Below are positions 7,117-13,482 of a DNA stretch of 30,567 nucleotides, one piece after another. Position 1 is the stretch's first letter. Every line of letters begins with the position of its first letter. This DNA is from Caldifarciminota bacterium UBA3073 (GTDB lineage: Bacteria > Hydrothermota > UBA3073): contig DFBT01000086.1 of assembly GCA_002366725.1 (NCBI GenBank), positions 1-30,567 of the forward strand, written 5' to 3'. The translations under genes and the position numbers were made by a program. The notes beneath the pieces are model-generated. The model worked only from the letters and a program-made list of their open reading frames with translations. It was not told the origin of the DNA and did not search any database.

Positions 7117-9038
7117 TCTTGGTGCCCACTCTTTGATTGTGCTTTTATCTTCTCCTGCAGTTCCCTCGGGACCTCCTCATAGTGAGAGAACTCCTGTGTA
7201 AATGTACCTCTACCCTGGGTAATAGAGCGGAGGGACGCCGAATAACCGAACATTTCAGCCTCCGGTATGTGTACCTTTATCTTCTGAAACCTTCCATCCA
7301 TCTCCGTGCCCAGGATCCTTCCCCTTCGCGAGTTGAGGTCTCCCATAACATCGCCCAGGTATTCTTCGGGGACCACAACCTCGACAGACATAATTGGCTC
7401 TAAAATTGTCACATTCGCTTTTTCACACGCATTTTTAAATGCAAGTGAACCCGCTATCTTGAATGCTATATCAGAGGAATCAACCGTGTGGAATGTCCCA
7501 TCGTAACAGGTAACCCGCATATCTACCACCGGATAACCGGCATCTATTCCCTCCGCCATTGCCTCCTTCACGCCCTTCTCGACGGAGGGAAGGTACTTTG
7601 ACGGAATTGCGCCACCGACAATTGCATTTTTGAACTCAAATCCCCCTCCGCTTTCGAGGGGCTCTATCTTGAGCCAGCAATCGCCGTACTGTCCATGTCC
7701 ACCCGTCTGTCGTTTGAACTTCCCCTGCGCCTCTGCCGTGCGTTTTATGGTCTCTCTGTAGTGGATTCGCGGCTTCTTTGTAGTTAGCCCTACTCCGTAT
7801 TTTCTCTTCAACTTATTTATGATTATATCTATGTGGAGTTCTCCTCTTCCCTTTATTATCGTCTGTTTAGTCTCTGTATCGTAATAGTGAGTGAACGACG
7901 GGTCCTCTTCGTGTAATTTGGAGAGTCCCTCCATGACTTTCTCTTCGTCCTTCTTCTCTTTGGGAATTATCGCCACAGAGACGAGTGGAGCCAGAAAATC
8001 TATTTTGGGTAGGAGGGGTTCGCCCTTCTCGCCTCTAAGGGTATCCCCGGTGTGGGTATTCTTTAACTTGACGAGCCCACCGACTGCTCCGTTTGGCAGT
8101 TTTTCAACCTCTTCCCTCTCTTTGCCCTTGATGATGTATATCTGGTTTATCCTTTCGCTTACATTTTGTGTACAGTTGTACAGTGTACTTCCCGGGCTTA
8201 ACTCCCCACTCAGTAGCTTGATATACCTTATATCTCCAAGATGAGGATCAACAGAGGTCTTAAATACAAAGCCAAGGGGCTCATCTCCGTCTCTCTTTAT
8301 GTTAATTCTGACGATGGAAGAGAGGAGAGCCTCTATCCCGACCCCCTTCGGTGAATCACCCATATAGACCGGCATTATTTCGCCGTGTGATAATCCGTCA
8401 TAAAATGCCGTCTCCAATTCGTCACTTCCCAGTTCTTCGTCTGACAGATATCTCTCCAACAGTTCGTCATCTGTTTCTGCTATTGCTTCCACCAAATCCT
8501 TGTGATAACGAGAACCGCTGTCGAGAACATGCGTTACATCGTCTCCTTCTATCGCAGTCATGGGCACGACATTCCCAAATGCGGACTTCATCCTTGAAAA
8601 CACGGTATCTATGTCTACACCGGTTTCATTTATTTTTGAGAGATAGAAGAGGAGGGGAATTTTCCGCCCTTTTATGTCTGAAAATGCCCTCTCCGAGACA
8701 ACGCCCAGGTCTTGTAGGGGGTCTATGACTATTACGGCAACATCTGAGGCACTTATTCCACTGAGAACTTCGCCATAGAAGTCATCGTATCCGGGAGTAT
8801 CTAATATATTCAGGAATGTTTTCCCGTAATCAAAAGAGGCAATAGAGAGGTTTATGGTCACTTTTTTCTCCACCTCCAGCGGAGATGAAGAGAGAATTGA
8901 TGTACCGTCGTCTACAGAACCAAGTCTTCTGGTCACCTTTGCCCCGTAGAGAATCGCCTCCCCGAGAGAAGTCTTTCCCGTGGAGGATTGGCCGAAGATT
9001 CCTATTGTCCTTATATCCTCAGTAGTTATCTTTCTCAA
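7113..9038 (-). CDS. Elongation factor G-like translation GTPase (EF-G2 type)
   Basis: A paralogue of EF-G (641 aa, against about 690 for the canonical factor) with the full domain order: G domain, domain II (about 255-340), III, IV (GGHGQYGDCWLKIEPL), V. G1 is GQSSTGKT (16-23), where classical EF-G has AHxDxGKT; G3 is DTPGYDDF (80-87). The G4 position reads LSKINE (133-138) instead of NKxD, so guanine recognition is atypical. Such EF-G2 proteins are common as second copies; their cellular role is not settled. The gene starts 23 bp after rpmF with a GGGGAGGAAG ribosome site and is probably cotranscribed with it. It is not the main fusA, which would sit with the rps genes. Confidence 0.85.
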   Translation of the reverse strand: MRKITTEDIRTIGIFGQSSTGKTSLGEAILYGAKVTRRLGSVDDGTSILSSSPLEVEKKVTINLSIASFDYGKTFLNILDTPGYDDFYGEVLSGISASDVAVIVIDPLQDLGVVSERAFSDIKGRKIPLLFYLSKINETGVDIDTVFSRMKSAFGNVVPMTAIEGDDVTHVLDSGSRYHKDLVEAIAETDDELLERYLSDEELGSDELETAFYDGLSHGEIMPVYMGDSPKGVGIEALLSSIVRINIKRDGDEPLGFVFKTSVDPHLGDIRYIKLLSGELSPGSTLYNCTQNVSERINQIYIIKGKEREEVEKLPNGAVGGLVKLKNTHTGDTLRGEKGEPLLPKIDFLAPLVSVAIIPKEKKDEEKVMEGLSKLHEEDPSFTHYYDTETKQTIIKGRGELHIDIIINKLKRKYGVGLTTKKPRIHYRETIKRTAEAQGKFKRQTGGHGQYGDCWLKIEPLESGGGFEFKNAIVGGAIPSKYLPSVEKGVKEAMAEGIDAGYPVVDMRVTCYDGTFHTVDSSDIAFKIAGSLAFKNACEKANVTILEPIMSVEVVVPEEYLGDVMGDLNSRRGRILGTEMDGRFQKIKVHIPEAEMFGYSASLRSITQGRGTFTQEFSHYEEVPRELQEKIKAQSKSGHQD

Positions 9039-9061
9039 TCTTCCTCCCCTTCAATGTACAG

Positions 9062-9232
9062 CTACAGAGTTCTCTCTTTTCCCATGTAGTAATGACAATT
9101 GGGACATACCGTATGCGGAGGTATAAGTTGGTGGCAGTTAGGACACCTTATCAATTGGGTCATGCTCTGTTTCCAGTGTGTTCGCCTCTTGCGTCCCCTT
9201 GTCTTTGAGTTTCTTCTCTTCGGAACAGCCAT
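9062..9232 (-). CDS. rpmF: 50S ribosomal protein L32
   Basis: A 56-residue basic protein starting MAVPKRRNSKTRGRKRR, the L32 signature, followed by a zinc ribbon (C30-P-N-C33 and C43-P-N-C46). It is a structural component of the large ribosomal subunit. The ATG at 9232 is preceded by GAGGAGT. A perfect promoter lies 50 bp upstream. In many bacteria rpmF precedes plsX-fab genes; here it precedes an EF-G paralogue instead. Confidence 0.97.
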   Translation of the reverse strand: MAVPKRRNSKTRGRKRRTHWKQSMTQLIRCPNCHQLIPPHTVCPNCHYYMGKERTL

Positions 9233-9279
9233 TGATACTCCTCGCTTTTAGAAAAATCTCTTTGAAAAATTGTGCGTGT

Positions 9280-9308
9280 ATTATAACATAAAAATCCCCC
9301 TTTGTCAA
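9280..9308 (-). promoter_or_regulatory. sigma70-type promoter for rpmF and the EF-G-like gene
   Basis: On the minus strand TTGACA (9308-9303), 17 bp, TATAAT (9285-9280). The spacing is exact, and the start near 9273 leaves a leader of about 40 nt before rpmF. Confidence 0.9.
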
Positions 9309-9333
9309 GCAAAAAAGAAAACTTAATCTCAAG

Positions 9334-9450
9334 ATCCGTATGGACAGGGATCGAAAGAGAACTTAAAGGATAAAAAACCTGTCTACCGATCCTACGGTCA
9401 TACGACCCGTCCATACGGATGCTGTGCATATGGGATCCGCATGGACAGGT
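9334..9450. repeat. Inverted and direct copies of an ATCCGTATGGACAGG motif
   Basis: atccgtatggacaggg (9334-9349) is inverted at 9406-9420 (cccgtccatacggat) and repeated directly, with changes, at 9435-9450 (atccgcatggacaggt). The spacer 9310-9616 between the rpmF promoter and the gene remnant shows no convincing gene. Confidence 0.65.
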
Positions 9451-9560
9451 AGGTATGAAAACATGTACAAAATCATCGAGTATGATAGGGGAAGAAACGG
9501 ATTAGAGGAATAAGGGTGTGAGCAAGGATGCCAAGGATTGGGGCTAATGCGAAGCAATAT

Positions 9561-9590
9561 AAAGGGGACATCCAACTCAATGCCCCCTTT
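9561..9590 (-). terminator. Possible terminator hairpin downstream of the T9SS-domain remnant
   Basis: AAAGGGG (9561-9567) pairs with CCCCTTT (9584-9590) around a 16-nt loop. On the minus strand it lies 27 nt after the stop of the remnant gene and is followed by ATATT. The stem is short and the T-run weak. Confidence 0.4.
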
Positions 9591-9616
9591 ATTTTGGTTC
9601 AGCCTTGTTTTCAGTT

Positions 9617-9900
9617 CTACCTCATAAACACGAGTTTCTTTGTCGCCTTATAGTTGTCTGTTACAAGCCTTGCGAAGTAAATTCCAGAAGGAAGGTTTTT
9701 GCTATCCAGTTTAATTACATGATACCCCGCCTTAACCCTGTCATCCACGAGAATCATCACCGTCCTTCCGATATATCATACATCTTTAAAGATACCCTCT
9801 CCTCTCTCGGAATCCCAAACTTGATGGTCATATCATTCCTCGCTGGGTTTGGATAGAGGGACAGAGAATGAACCACGGGGATGTTGCTATATGCACATCT
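9617..9900 (-). pseudogene. 3' remnant of a T9SS cargo gene (C-terminal sorting domain), frameshifted and cut by a transposable element
   Basis: Read on the minus strand from 9900: RCAYSNIPVVHSLSLYPNPA, then a strand pattern with IKFGIP and KMYDIS, then, after a one-base frameshift near 9765-9771, RTVMILVDDRVKAGYHVIKL and a SGIYFARL...KKLVFMR end at TAG (9617-9619). The YPNP start, YDISGR middle and LPSGIYF plus basic C terminus are the hallmarks of the type A sorting domain that directs proteins through the type IX secretion system. Only about 90 residues remain; the upstream part ends exactly at the right-hand edge (in gene sense) of the Y1 transposase element at 9900/9901. No passenger domain is seen beyond the element. 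Confidence 0.75.
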
Positions 9901-9934
9901 GGGGTCAGGCTACAAGATACGACATAGGAACAGA

Positions 9935-10861
9935 TTACCATTTGAACTTTGTCAGTATATTATCGAATTCTATTGATGTTCCTTGCTGTTCAATATAGCT
10001 TAATACACTCGGCTTTCTTCCCAAAAACCTGGCAATGTCGATACCCCTTGCTTTCGTGTAAATCCTACTCGCACGAATAAATAAGCCCCTGGCTTTTACT
10101 ACCCTCTTGTCCCTCGCTTTTCCCCTTAATTGCTCCGCCGTTACCCCTGTGAGTCCTTCTATCTTTGCTGCAATCTCTTTCAGGGTCTTGTTTCTTAAAA
10201 TGCTATCTACCCGATCCCATCTCTCCCCTGTTCTCTGTATCACCTCTTCATAAAATTCTTCGTCCCCAAGAATCCGTTGGTCCCTCACCTCATAATATTT
10301 CTCCCCCTTATCTCCCCTTAAATCCTCATTTACAAATTTATTGTATAGTCTTATTGCCCTTCTCTTATTTGCCGAAAATTGGTTTAATACCAAGTCGGTA
10401 TCTACAAGACCCTTGTTATCTCCTTTTAGATATGTCCTATGGCTTGTCCACTTACAGTGCGAAGGGCTCGTTTCTATCCCTGCCCTGATTGGATTCAGGT
10501 GAATATATCTTACAAGTTGTAGGAGATATATATCTTTATCACACAGTATGGCTTTATATCTCCCCTGAAACAGGTGCCCCACGGTCCTATATTTCCGATT
10601 ATGCCATTGAGTATACGATTGTAATAGCCCCTGCATTATCTTAGATAAGGGTGTTTGCCTTGTTTCAAGGAGCAGGTGAATATGATTGTCCATCAATGTA
10701 TAGGCATACAGGACGAAGTTATACCTGGTCTTATATTCCTTCAACTTCTCTAAAAATCTCACTCTGTCCCCATTGTCTCGAAATATCACCACTCTCTTGT
10801 TCCCTCTCGTGATAACATGGTAAAACGCACCCTCATATTCTATTCTCGGTTTTCGTGCCAT
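9935..10861 (-). CDS. Y1-family (HUH) transposase, REP-associated (RAYT)-like
   Basis: A single-strand DNA endonuclease/transposase of the Y1 HUH class. The HUH motif is MDNHIHLLLE with His60 and His62; the likely nucleophile is Tyr83 in LLQSYTQWHN; RYIHLNPIRAG at 118-128 is the usual family block. The N terminus MARKPRIEYEGAFYHVITRGN is typical. The 308-residue length includes a C-terminal extension (about 200-308) with a helix-turn-helix-like stretch (IARFLGRKPSVLSYIEQ) resembling the DnaA-type DNA-binding domain reported in some RAYTs. There is no Shine-Dalgarno: the predicted transcript begins at or very near the ATG, so translation is probably leaderless. The frame is intact, so it may be active. 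Confidence 0.9.
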   Translation of the reverse strand: MARKPRIEYEGAFYHVITRGNKRVVIFRDNGDRVRFLEKLKEYKTRYNFVLYAYTLMDNHIHLLLETRQTPLSKIMQGLLQSYTQWHNRKYRTVGHLFQGRYKAILCDKDIYLLQLVRYIHLNPIRAGIETSPSHCKWTSHRTYLKGDNKGLVDTDLVLNQFSANKRRAIRLYNKFVNEDLRGDKGEKYYEVRDQRILGDEEFYEEVIQRTGERWDRVDSILRNKTLKEIAAKIEGLTGVTAEQLRGKARDKRVVKARGLFIRASRIYTKARGIDIARFLGRKPSVLSYIEQQGTSIEFDNILTKFKW

Positions 10862-10867
10862 GATTCT

Positions 10868-10896
10868 ATTTTATCATAATGTTTCACTCTTGTCAA
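10868..10896 (-). promoter_or_regulatory. Promoter of the Y1 transposase; predicts leaderless mRNA
   Basis: Minus strand TTGACA (10896-10891), 17 bp, TAAAAT (10873-10868), then six bases (AGAATC) and the ATG (10861). The expected start is at about the A of the ATG. The promoter lies just inside the right inverted end of the element. Confidence 0.8.
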
Positions 10897-11065
10897 CTAG
10901 TTTGTATCTTGTAGCCTGACCCCAATTTTTTATTAGATTTTTAATTTCCCCGTCACCACATTTGATTATCATTATTTAATATTTCTCACAATTTTGTTTC
11001 TTGGGCGTGCATATGCCTTTCAAGCCCAGATCATCACTCCCCTTCAGTCCTTTGCTCACGATTGC

Positions 11066-11134
11066 GTATAACGATTTGCGTGTTTGCGAAGTCCCGAAGG
11101 GATTTAGCGAAGCGTCGCAAACATGCTGTTAGCC
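11066..11134 (-). other. attC-like recombination site (integron cassette 3' end)
   Basis: On the minus strand: R'' box GGCTAAC (11134-11128), then a stem GC-rich arm (12 bp with one G-U: 11126-11115 against 11089-11078) carrying an inner hairpin (AGTCCC-GAA-GGGATT), then R' box GTTATAC (11072-11066). Spacers between box and stem are unequal (1 and 5 nt), as in attC sites, which have an unpaired central spacer. AAC/GTT core triplets are present. The boxes each deviate at one position from the RYYYAAC/GTTRRRY consensus. The cassette 5' end at 12037-12031 (GTTAGCC) is the perfect complement of this R''. Confidence 0.65.
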
Positions 11135-12036
11135 GAAGTTTATTGTTCACCATTTAACATCTCATAAAATAACTTTTCTATCTCTACCAACGATTCCGGT
11201 TTTTGCTTACTCAAAAATTCGATAAATCTTGACCCACCTTCATAAAAAGAGATCCTATGGAAAGGTTTTTCTATGCCATAGTGATTCTCCTTAAGACCAA
11301 GCCTGCCTCTAATTTGATTTTCAATGAAGCGTGCAAACCCTTCTTTCCATTCCTGCCAAACCATGTATTCAAAATCATCTTTACTTAAAATCTGCTTCAA
11401 TTGGCTTCGGTATTTGAAAATACCGTCATAGTTATTTTCTTCCAAAGCTTTCAAGAATAGAGAATAGATTTTAGTGAATTCGCTGTTATCATATGGAAAA
11501 GGATAATTTATCTCCCACATGTAGTCTTTCTTACTCATTGCTTTCTGAGCTACCCCTAAATCTTGTTTGAGTTTTGGTTCACAGATTTCCCATTGATGAC
11601 AATGCATGAATTCGTGAAAAATTGTAGCGTAACCTTCAAGAGAGTCAAAAATTTCACCTGAAATCACACAAGCTACCTTATTTTTGTAACATTCAAGTGT
11701 AAAAGCGGCTCTAACACCTTTGGGGACTGGCATTGGAGTAGGTGCTTTTTTAGCAAACACATATCTCTTTCCAGAAGAATCGGTATCAAATACGAAGAAT
11801 TGATCATTTTCCGCAATGGCAATTGGGAATGCTTTTCCCAAGAAAGGGTGAATATCCTTAATCTTATCTTGAACTTCAAATATTTTTTGCAAGCCGCTAT
11901 TATATTTCAATTGCACTTCTTCCAACCTTGCAGTCTGACAAATAGCCATTTGGCTCAAACTAGTTACCATTAAGAAAGAAATTAAGATCGTTTTCATTTA
12001 AACCTCCCATTTTTTATTTCAATAAATTTCGGCTAA
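11072..12036 (-). mobile_element. Putative integron-type gene cassette (965 bp, one gene)
   Basis: Read on the minus strand, the unit starts at G^TTAGCC (cut between 12037 and 12036), carries one gene in the forward sense and ends in an attC-like site at G^TTATAC (between 11072 and 11071). On circularisation the R' box would become GTTAGCC, fully complementary to R'' GGCTAAC, whereas the in-line R' is not; this is the diagnostic arrangement of integrated cassettes. GTTATA also occurs at 12115-12110, so the flank may be a split target site. A tyrosine recombinase gene lies immediately on the 5' side. It has not been tested with an attC covariance model. Confidence 0.55.
11140..11997 (-). CDS. 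Putative secreted zinc metallopeptidase (HExxH), cassette-borne
   Basis: No named family recognised. It has a Sec signal peptide (MKTILISFLMVTSLSQMAICQ, about 1-21) and a 265-residue mature part. HEFMH at 128-132 gives the two zinc histidines and catalytic Glu; 87 residues later EWKEGFARF contains an EGxA motif whose Glu219 is a good candidate for the third zinc ligand, as in gluzincins. Peptidase activity is inference from these motifs. The ATG has a GGGAGG site. No promoter is obvious within the cassette, so expression may rely on upstream transcription. Base composition is more AT-rich than its metabolic neighbours, fitting horizontal origin. Confidence 0.7.
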   Translation of the reverse strand: MKTILISFLMVTSLSQMAICQTARLEEVQLKYNSGLQKIFEVQDKIKDIHPFLGKAFPIAIAENDQFFVFDTDSSGKRYVFAKKAPTPMPVPKGVRAAFTLECYKNKVACVISGEIFDSLEGYATIFHEFMHCHQWEICEPKLKQDLGVAQKAMSKKDYMWEINYPFPYDNSEFTKIYSLFLKALEENNYDGIFKYRSQLKQILSKDDFEYMVWQEWKEGFARFIENQIRGRLGLKENHYGIEKPFHRISFYEGGSRFIEFLSKQKPESLVEIEKLFYEMLNGEQ

Positions 12037-12043
12037 CTCGTTT

Positions 12044-12108
12044 ATATCCGAATGGTTCGGATATCCTTCCAATTTGGTGGTATATGCGAATGGTTCGTAT
12101 ATACCACC
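12044..12108. repeat. Two hairpins sharing a CGAA-TGG-TTCG tip next to the cassette boundary
   Basis: Hairpin A: ATATCCGAA-TGG-TTCGGATAT (12044-12064, 9 bp). Hairpin B: a 15-bp stem with one G-U (12076-12090 with 12094-12108, arm GGTGGTATAT) and the same TGG loop. They lie between the recombinase stop (12139) and the cassette start (12036), where an attI-like site would be expected if integrase and cassette lie in line. TATAAC follows at 12110-12115. Confidence 0.75.
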
Positions 12109-12138
12109 TTATAACTGCTCTTTCTCTCATCTTTTTGG

Positions 12139-13288
12139 CTAATCACCTTCTCCCCCTTCCAGATTATCTAAAGGGCTAACTATTTTTCCTATGGACTTCT
12201 TACTAACATGGGTATATATTTCCGTAGTCTTGGAACTCTTATGCCCCAGTAGTTCCTGAATATACCGTAAATCTGTTCCCGATTCCAGCAAGTGAGTAGC
12301 AAAACTATGGCGGAGGCTGTGAACCGTGACATTCTTTATGATGTTAGCTTTTCTACAACCATTTGAAAATATCTTCTCAGCGGTCCGTGTGGTTATGTGC
12401 CTTTCCTTATCTTGACTTGGAAACAGCCATCTCTTCGGTTTAGACTTTTCCCAGTATTGTCTCAAAGTCTTTAACGCAACATCAGAAAGTATAGTATACC
12501 TATCCTTTCTTCCTTTAGCACTTTTAATAAAGACTAATTTTCTCTTTGAATCAATATTTTCCGGTTTCAACTTTACTACCTCACTTACACGAAGTCCAGC
12601 TGAGTAGACTAACATTAGAATTGCTTTATGCTTTATATTAGTAACAGCAGATAGTATTTTTGCTACCTCTTCTCTGCTTAAAACAACAGGAAGTTTCTTA
12701 TCCTTCCGGGGTCGTTTGATTTCATAGAGAAATTTCTTTTTAAGAAGGGTTTCGTAGTAGAATTTCAGGGCATTGATAGCAGAATTTAAGGTTGAGGTAG
12801 CAACCTTCTTTTCTTCTACAAGATGAAAAAGATAATCTTTGATATCTCCTTCTGTAATACTGTTGGGTTCTTTGCCAGTAAATTTCAATAAATCTTCATT
12901 ATAATGGATGTAGGCTTTGATTGTTTTTGGGCTGTATTTTCTTCTCACCATCTCCCTTCGTAAATCCTCAAATAGAGATTCTTTTGCAAACCTATGCACA
13001 GCATCCTGCGGAAAGGTTTGCCCTACCACCTGTTGTAGAGAAGGGTCCCTGCCTGCGGTAGGCAGGTATCCAGACATTTTCACCCTTAAAAATATCAAGA
13101 AGACTTTTTATTGTATCGTTAGAACGAGGGAATATCCAACATTTTTGTTCTGGATTCCATTTGTGTCCTTCTATCTCCTTGAGTTTTTCAATATGAACTG
13201 GATTATCCACAGGATGCTGTGCATAGGGGAGAGTGACTGCAACCTCTCTAGACTGTCTATTGATTATTTTGATTCTATCATCCCTCAT
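12139..13288 (-). pseudogene. Tyrosine recombinase with an N-terminal accessory domain, split by a 19-bp palindrome insertion
   Basis: Frame 1 (from ATG 13288, site AAGGAAGGTGG) starts MRDDRIKIINRQ and includes KWNPEQKCWIFPRS, the N-terminal domain found on a group of recombinases of candidate phyla. It continues in another frame with a SAM-like core-binding domain (REMVRRKYSPKTIKAYIHY) and a full catalytic domain: Arg in SAGLRVSE, Lys in SAKGRKDR, HSLRHSFATHLL (HxxR), LLGH and the nucleophile Tyr in TTEIYTHV. The frames meet at a palindrome, 13048-13066; deleting those 19 bp gives a continuous GENVWI-DPSLQQ. The catalytic part alone is open from 13098 and could still be made from an internal start. 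It lacks the extra patch that marks IntI integrases. Role: site-specific recombination; targets unknown, but the neighbouring cassette is a candidate. Confidence 0.8.
13048..13066. repeat. CCTGCCT...AGGCAGG palindrome, copy 1 (inside the recombinase gene)
   Basis: 7-bp stem CCTGCCT/AGGCAGG around GCGGT. It is 19 bp long, one base shorter than the copies at 22191 and 22493. It breaks the recombinase frame. Confidence 0.9.
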
Positions 13289-13308
13289 TCCACCTTCCTT
13301 TATCAGAC

Positions 13309-13337
13309 ATTATAATACAAAAATCACCTTTTGTCAA
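13309..13337 (-). promoter_or_regulatory. Promoter of the tyrosine recombinase
   Basis: Minus strand TTGACA (13337-13332), 17 bp, TATAAT (13314-13309): a perfect match. The start near 13302 leaves a 14-nt leader with an AAGGAAGGTGG ribosome site before ATG 13288. Confidence 0.88.
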
Positions 13338-13403
13338 GTAGAAATTTTAAAAAATTTGGCTGATCCCAGGCACAAAGTTTCAAACCTCTTCACTTTTTTT
13401 TTC

Positions 13404-13432
13404 TTGACTTTTCCAACCACTTGTGTTATAAT
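13404..13432 (+). promoter_or_regulatory. Promoter of the gap-pgk-suc run
   Basis: TTGACT (13404-13409), 17 bp, TATAAT (13427-13432), preceded by a nine-T tract. The predicted leader to gapA is about 43 nt. This is the only strong promoter seen before the metabolic block. Confidence 0.88.
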
Positions 13433-13482
13433 AAAAATCTTCGTGTAGTAATAGTTTTGTGGTACGATTACAAGGGGGGAAT

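Larger units (their letters stand above)
9900..10924 (-). mobile_element. Complete Y1 transposase (IS200/REP-associated) element with 21-bp perfect inverted ends
   Basis: The left end TGGGGTCAGG + ctacaagatac (9900-9920) and the right end gtatcttgtag + CCTGACCCCA (10904-10924) are perfect inverted repeats of 21 bp. They enclose a single transposase gene with its own promoter. No target duplication is evident, as expected for single-strand Y1 chemistry. A gene remnant abuts the left end, so the element, or a rearrangement at it, seems to have truncated that gene. Confidence 0.85.

Noticed and set aside
9605..9856. Plus-strand 83-codon frame
   Set aside because: It is antisense to the T9SS-domain remnant, whose minus-strand reading is clearly protein-like.
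12139..13098. Calling the recombinase an integron integrase (IntI)
   Set aside because: The extra IntI-specific segment before the HxxR motif is missing, and an unrelated N-terminal domain is present.
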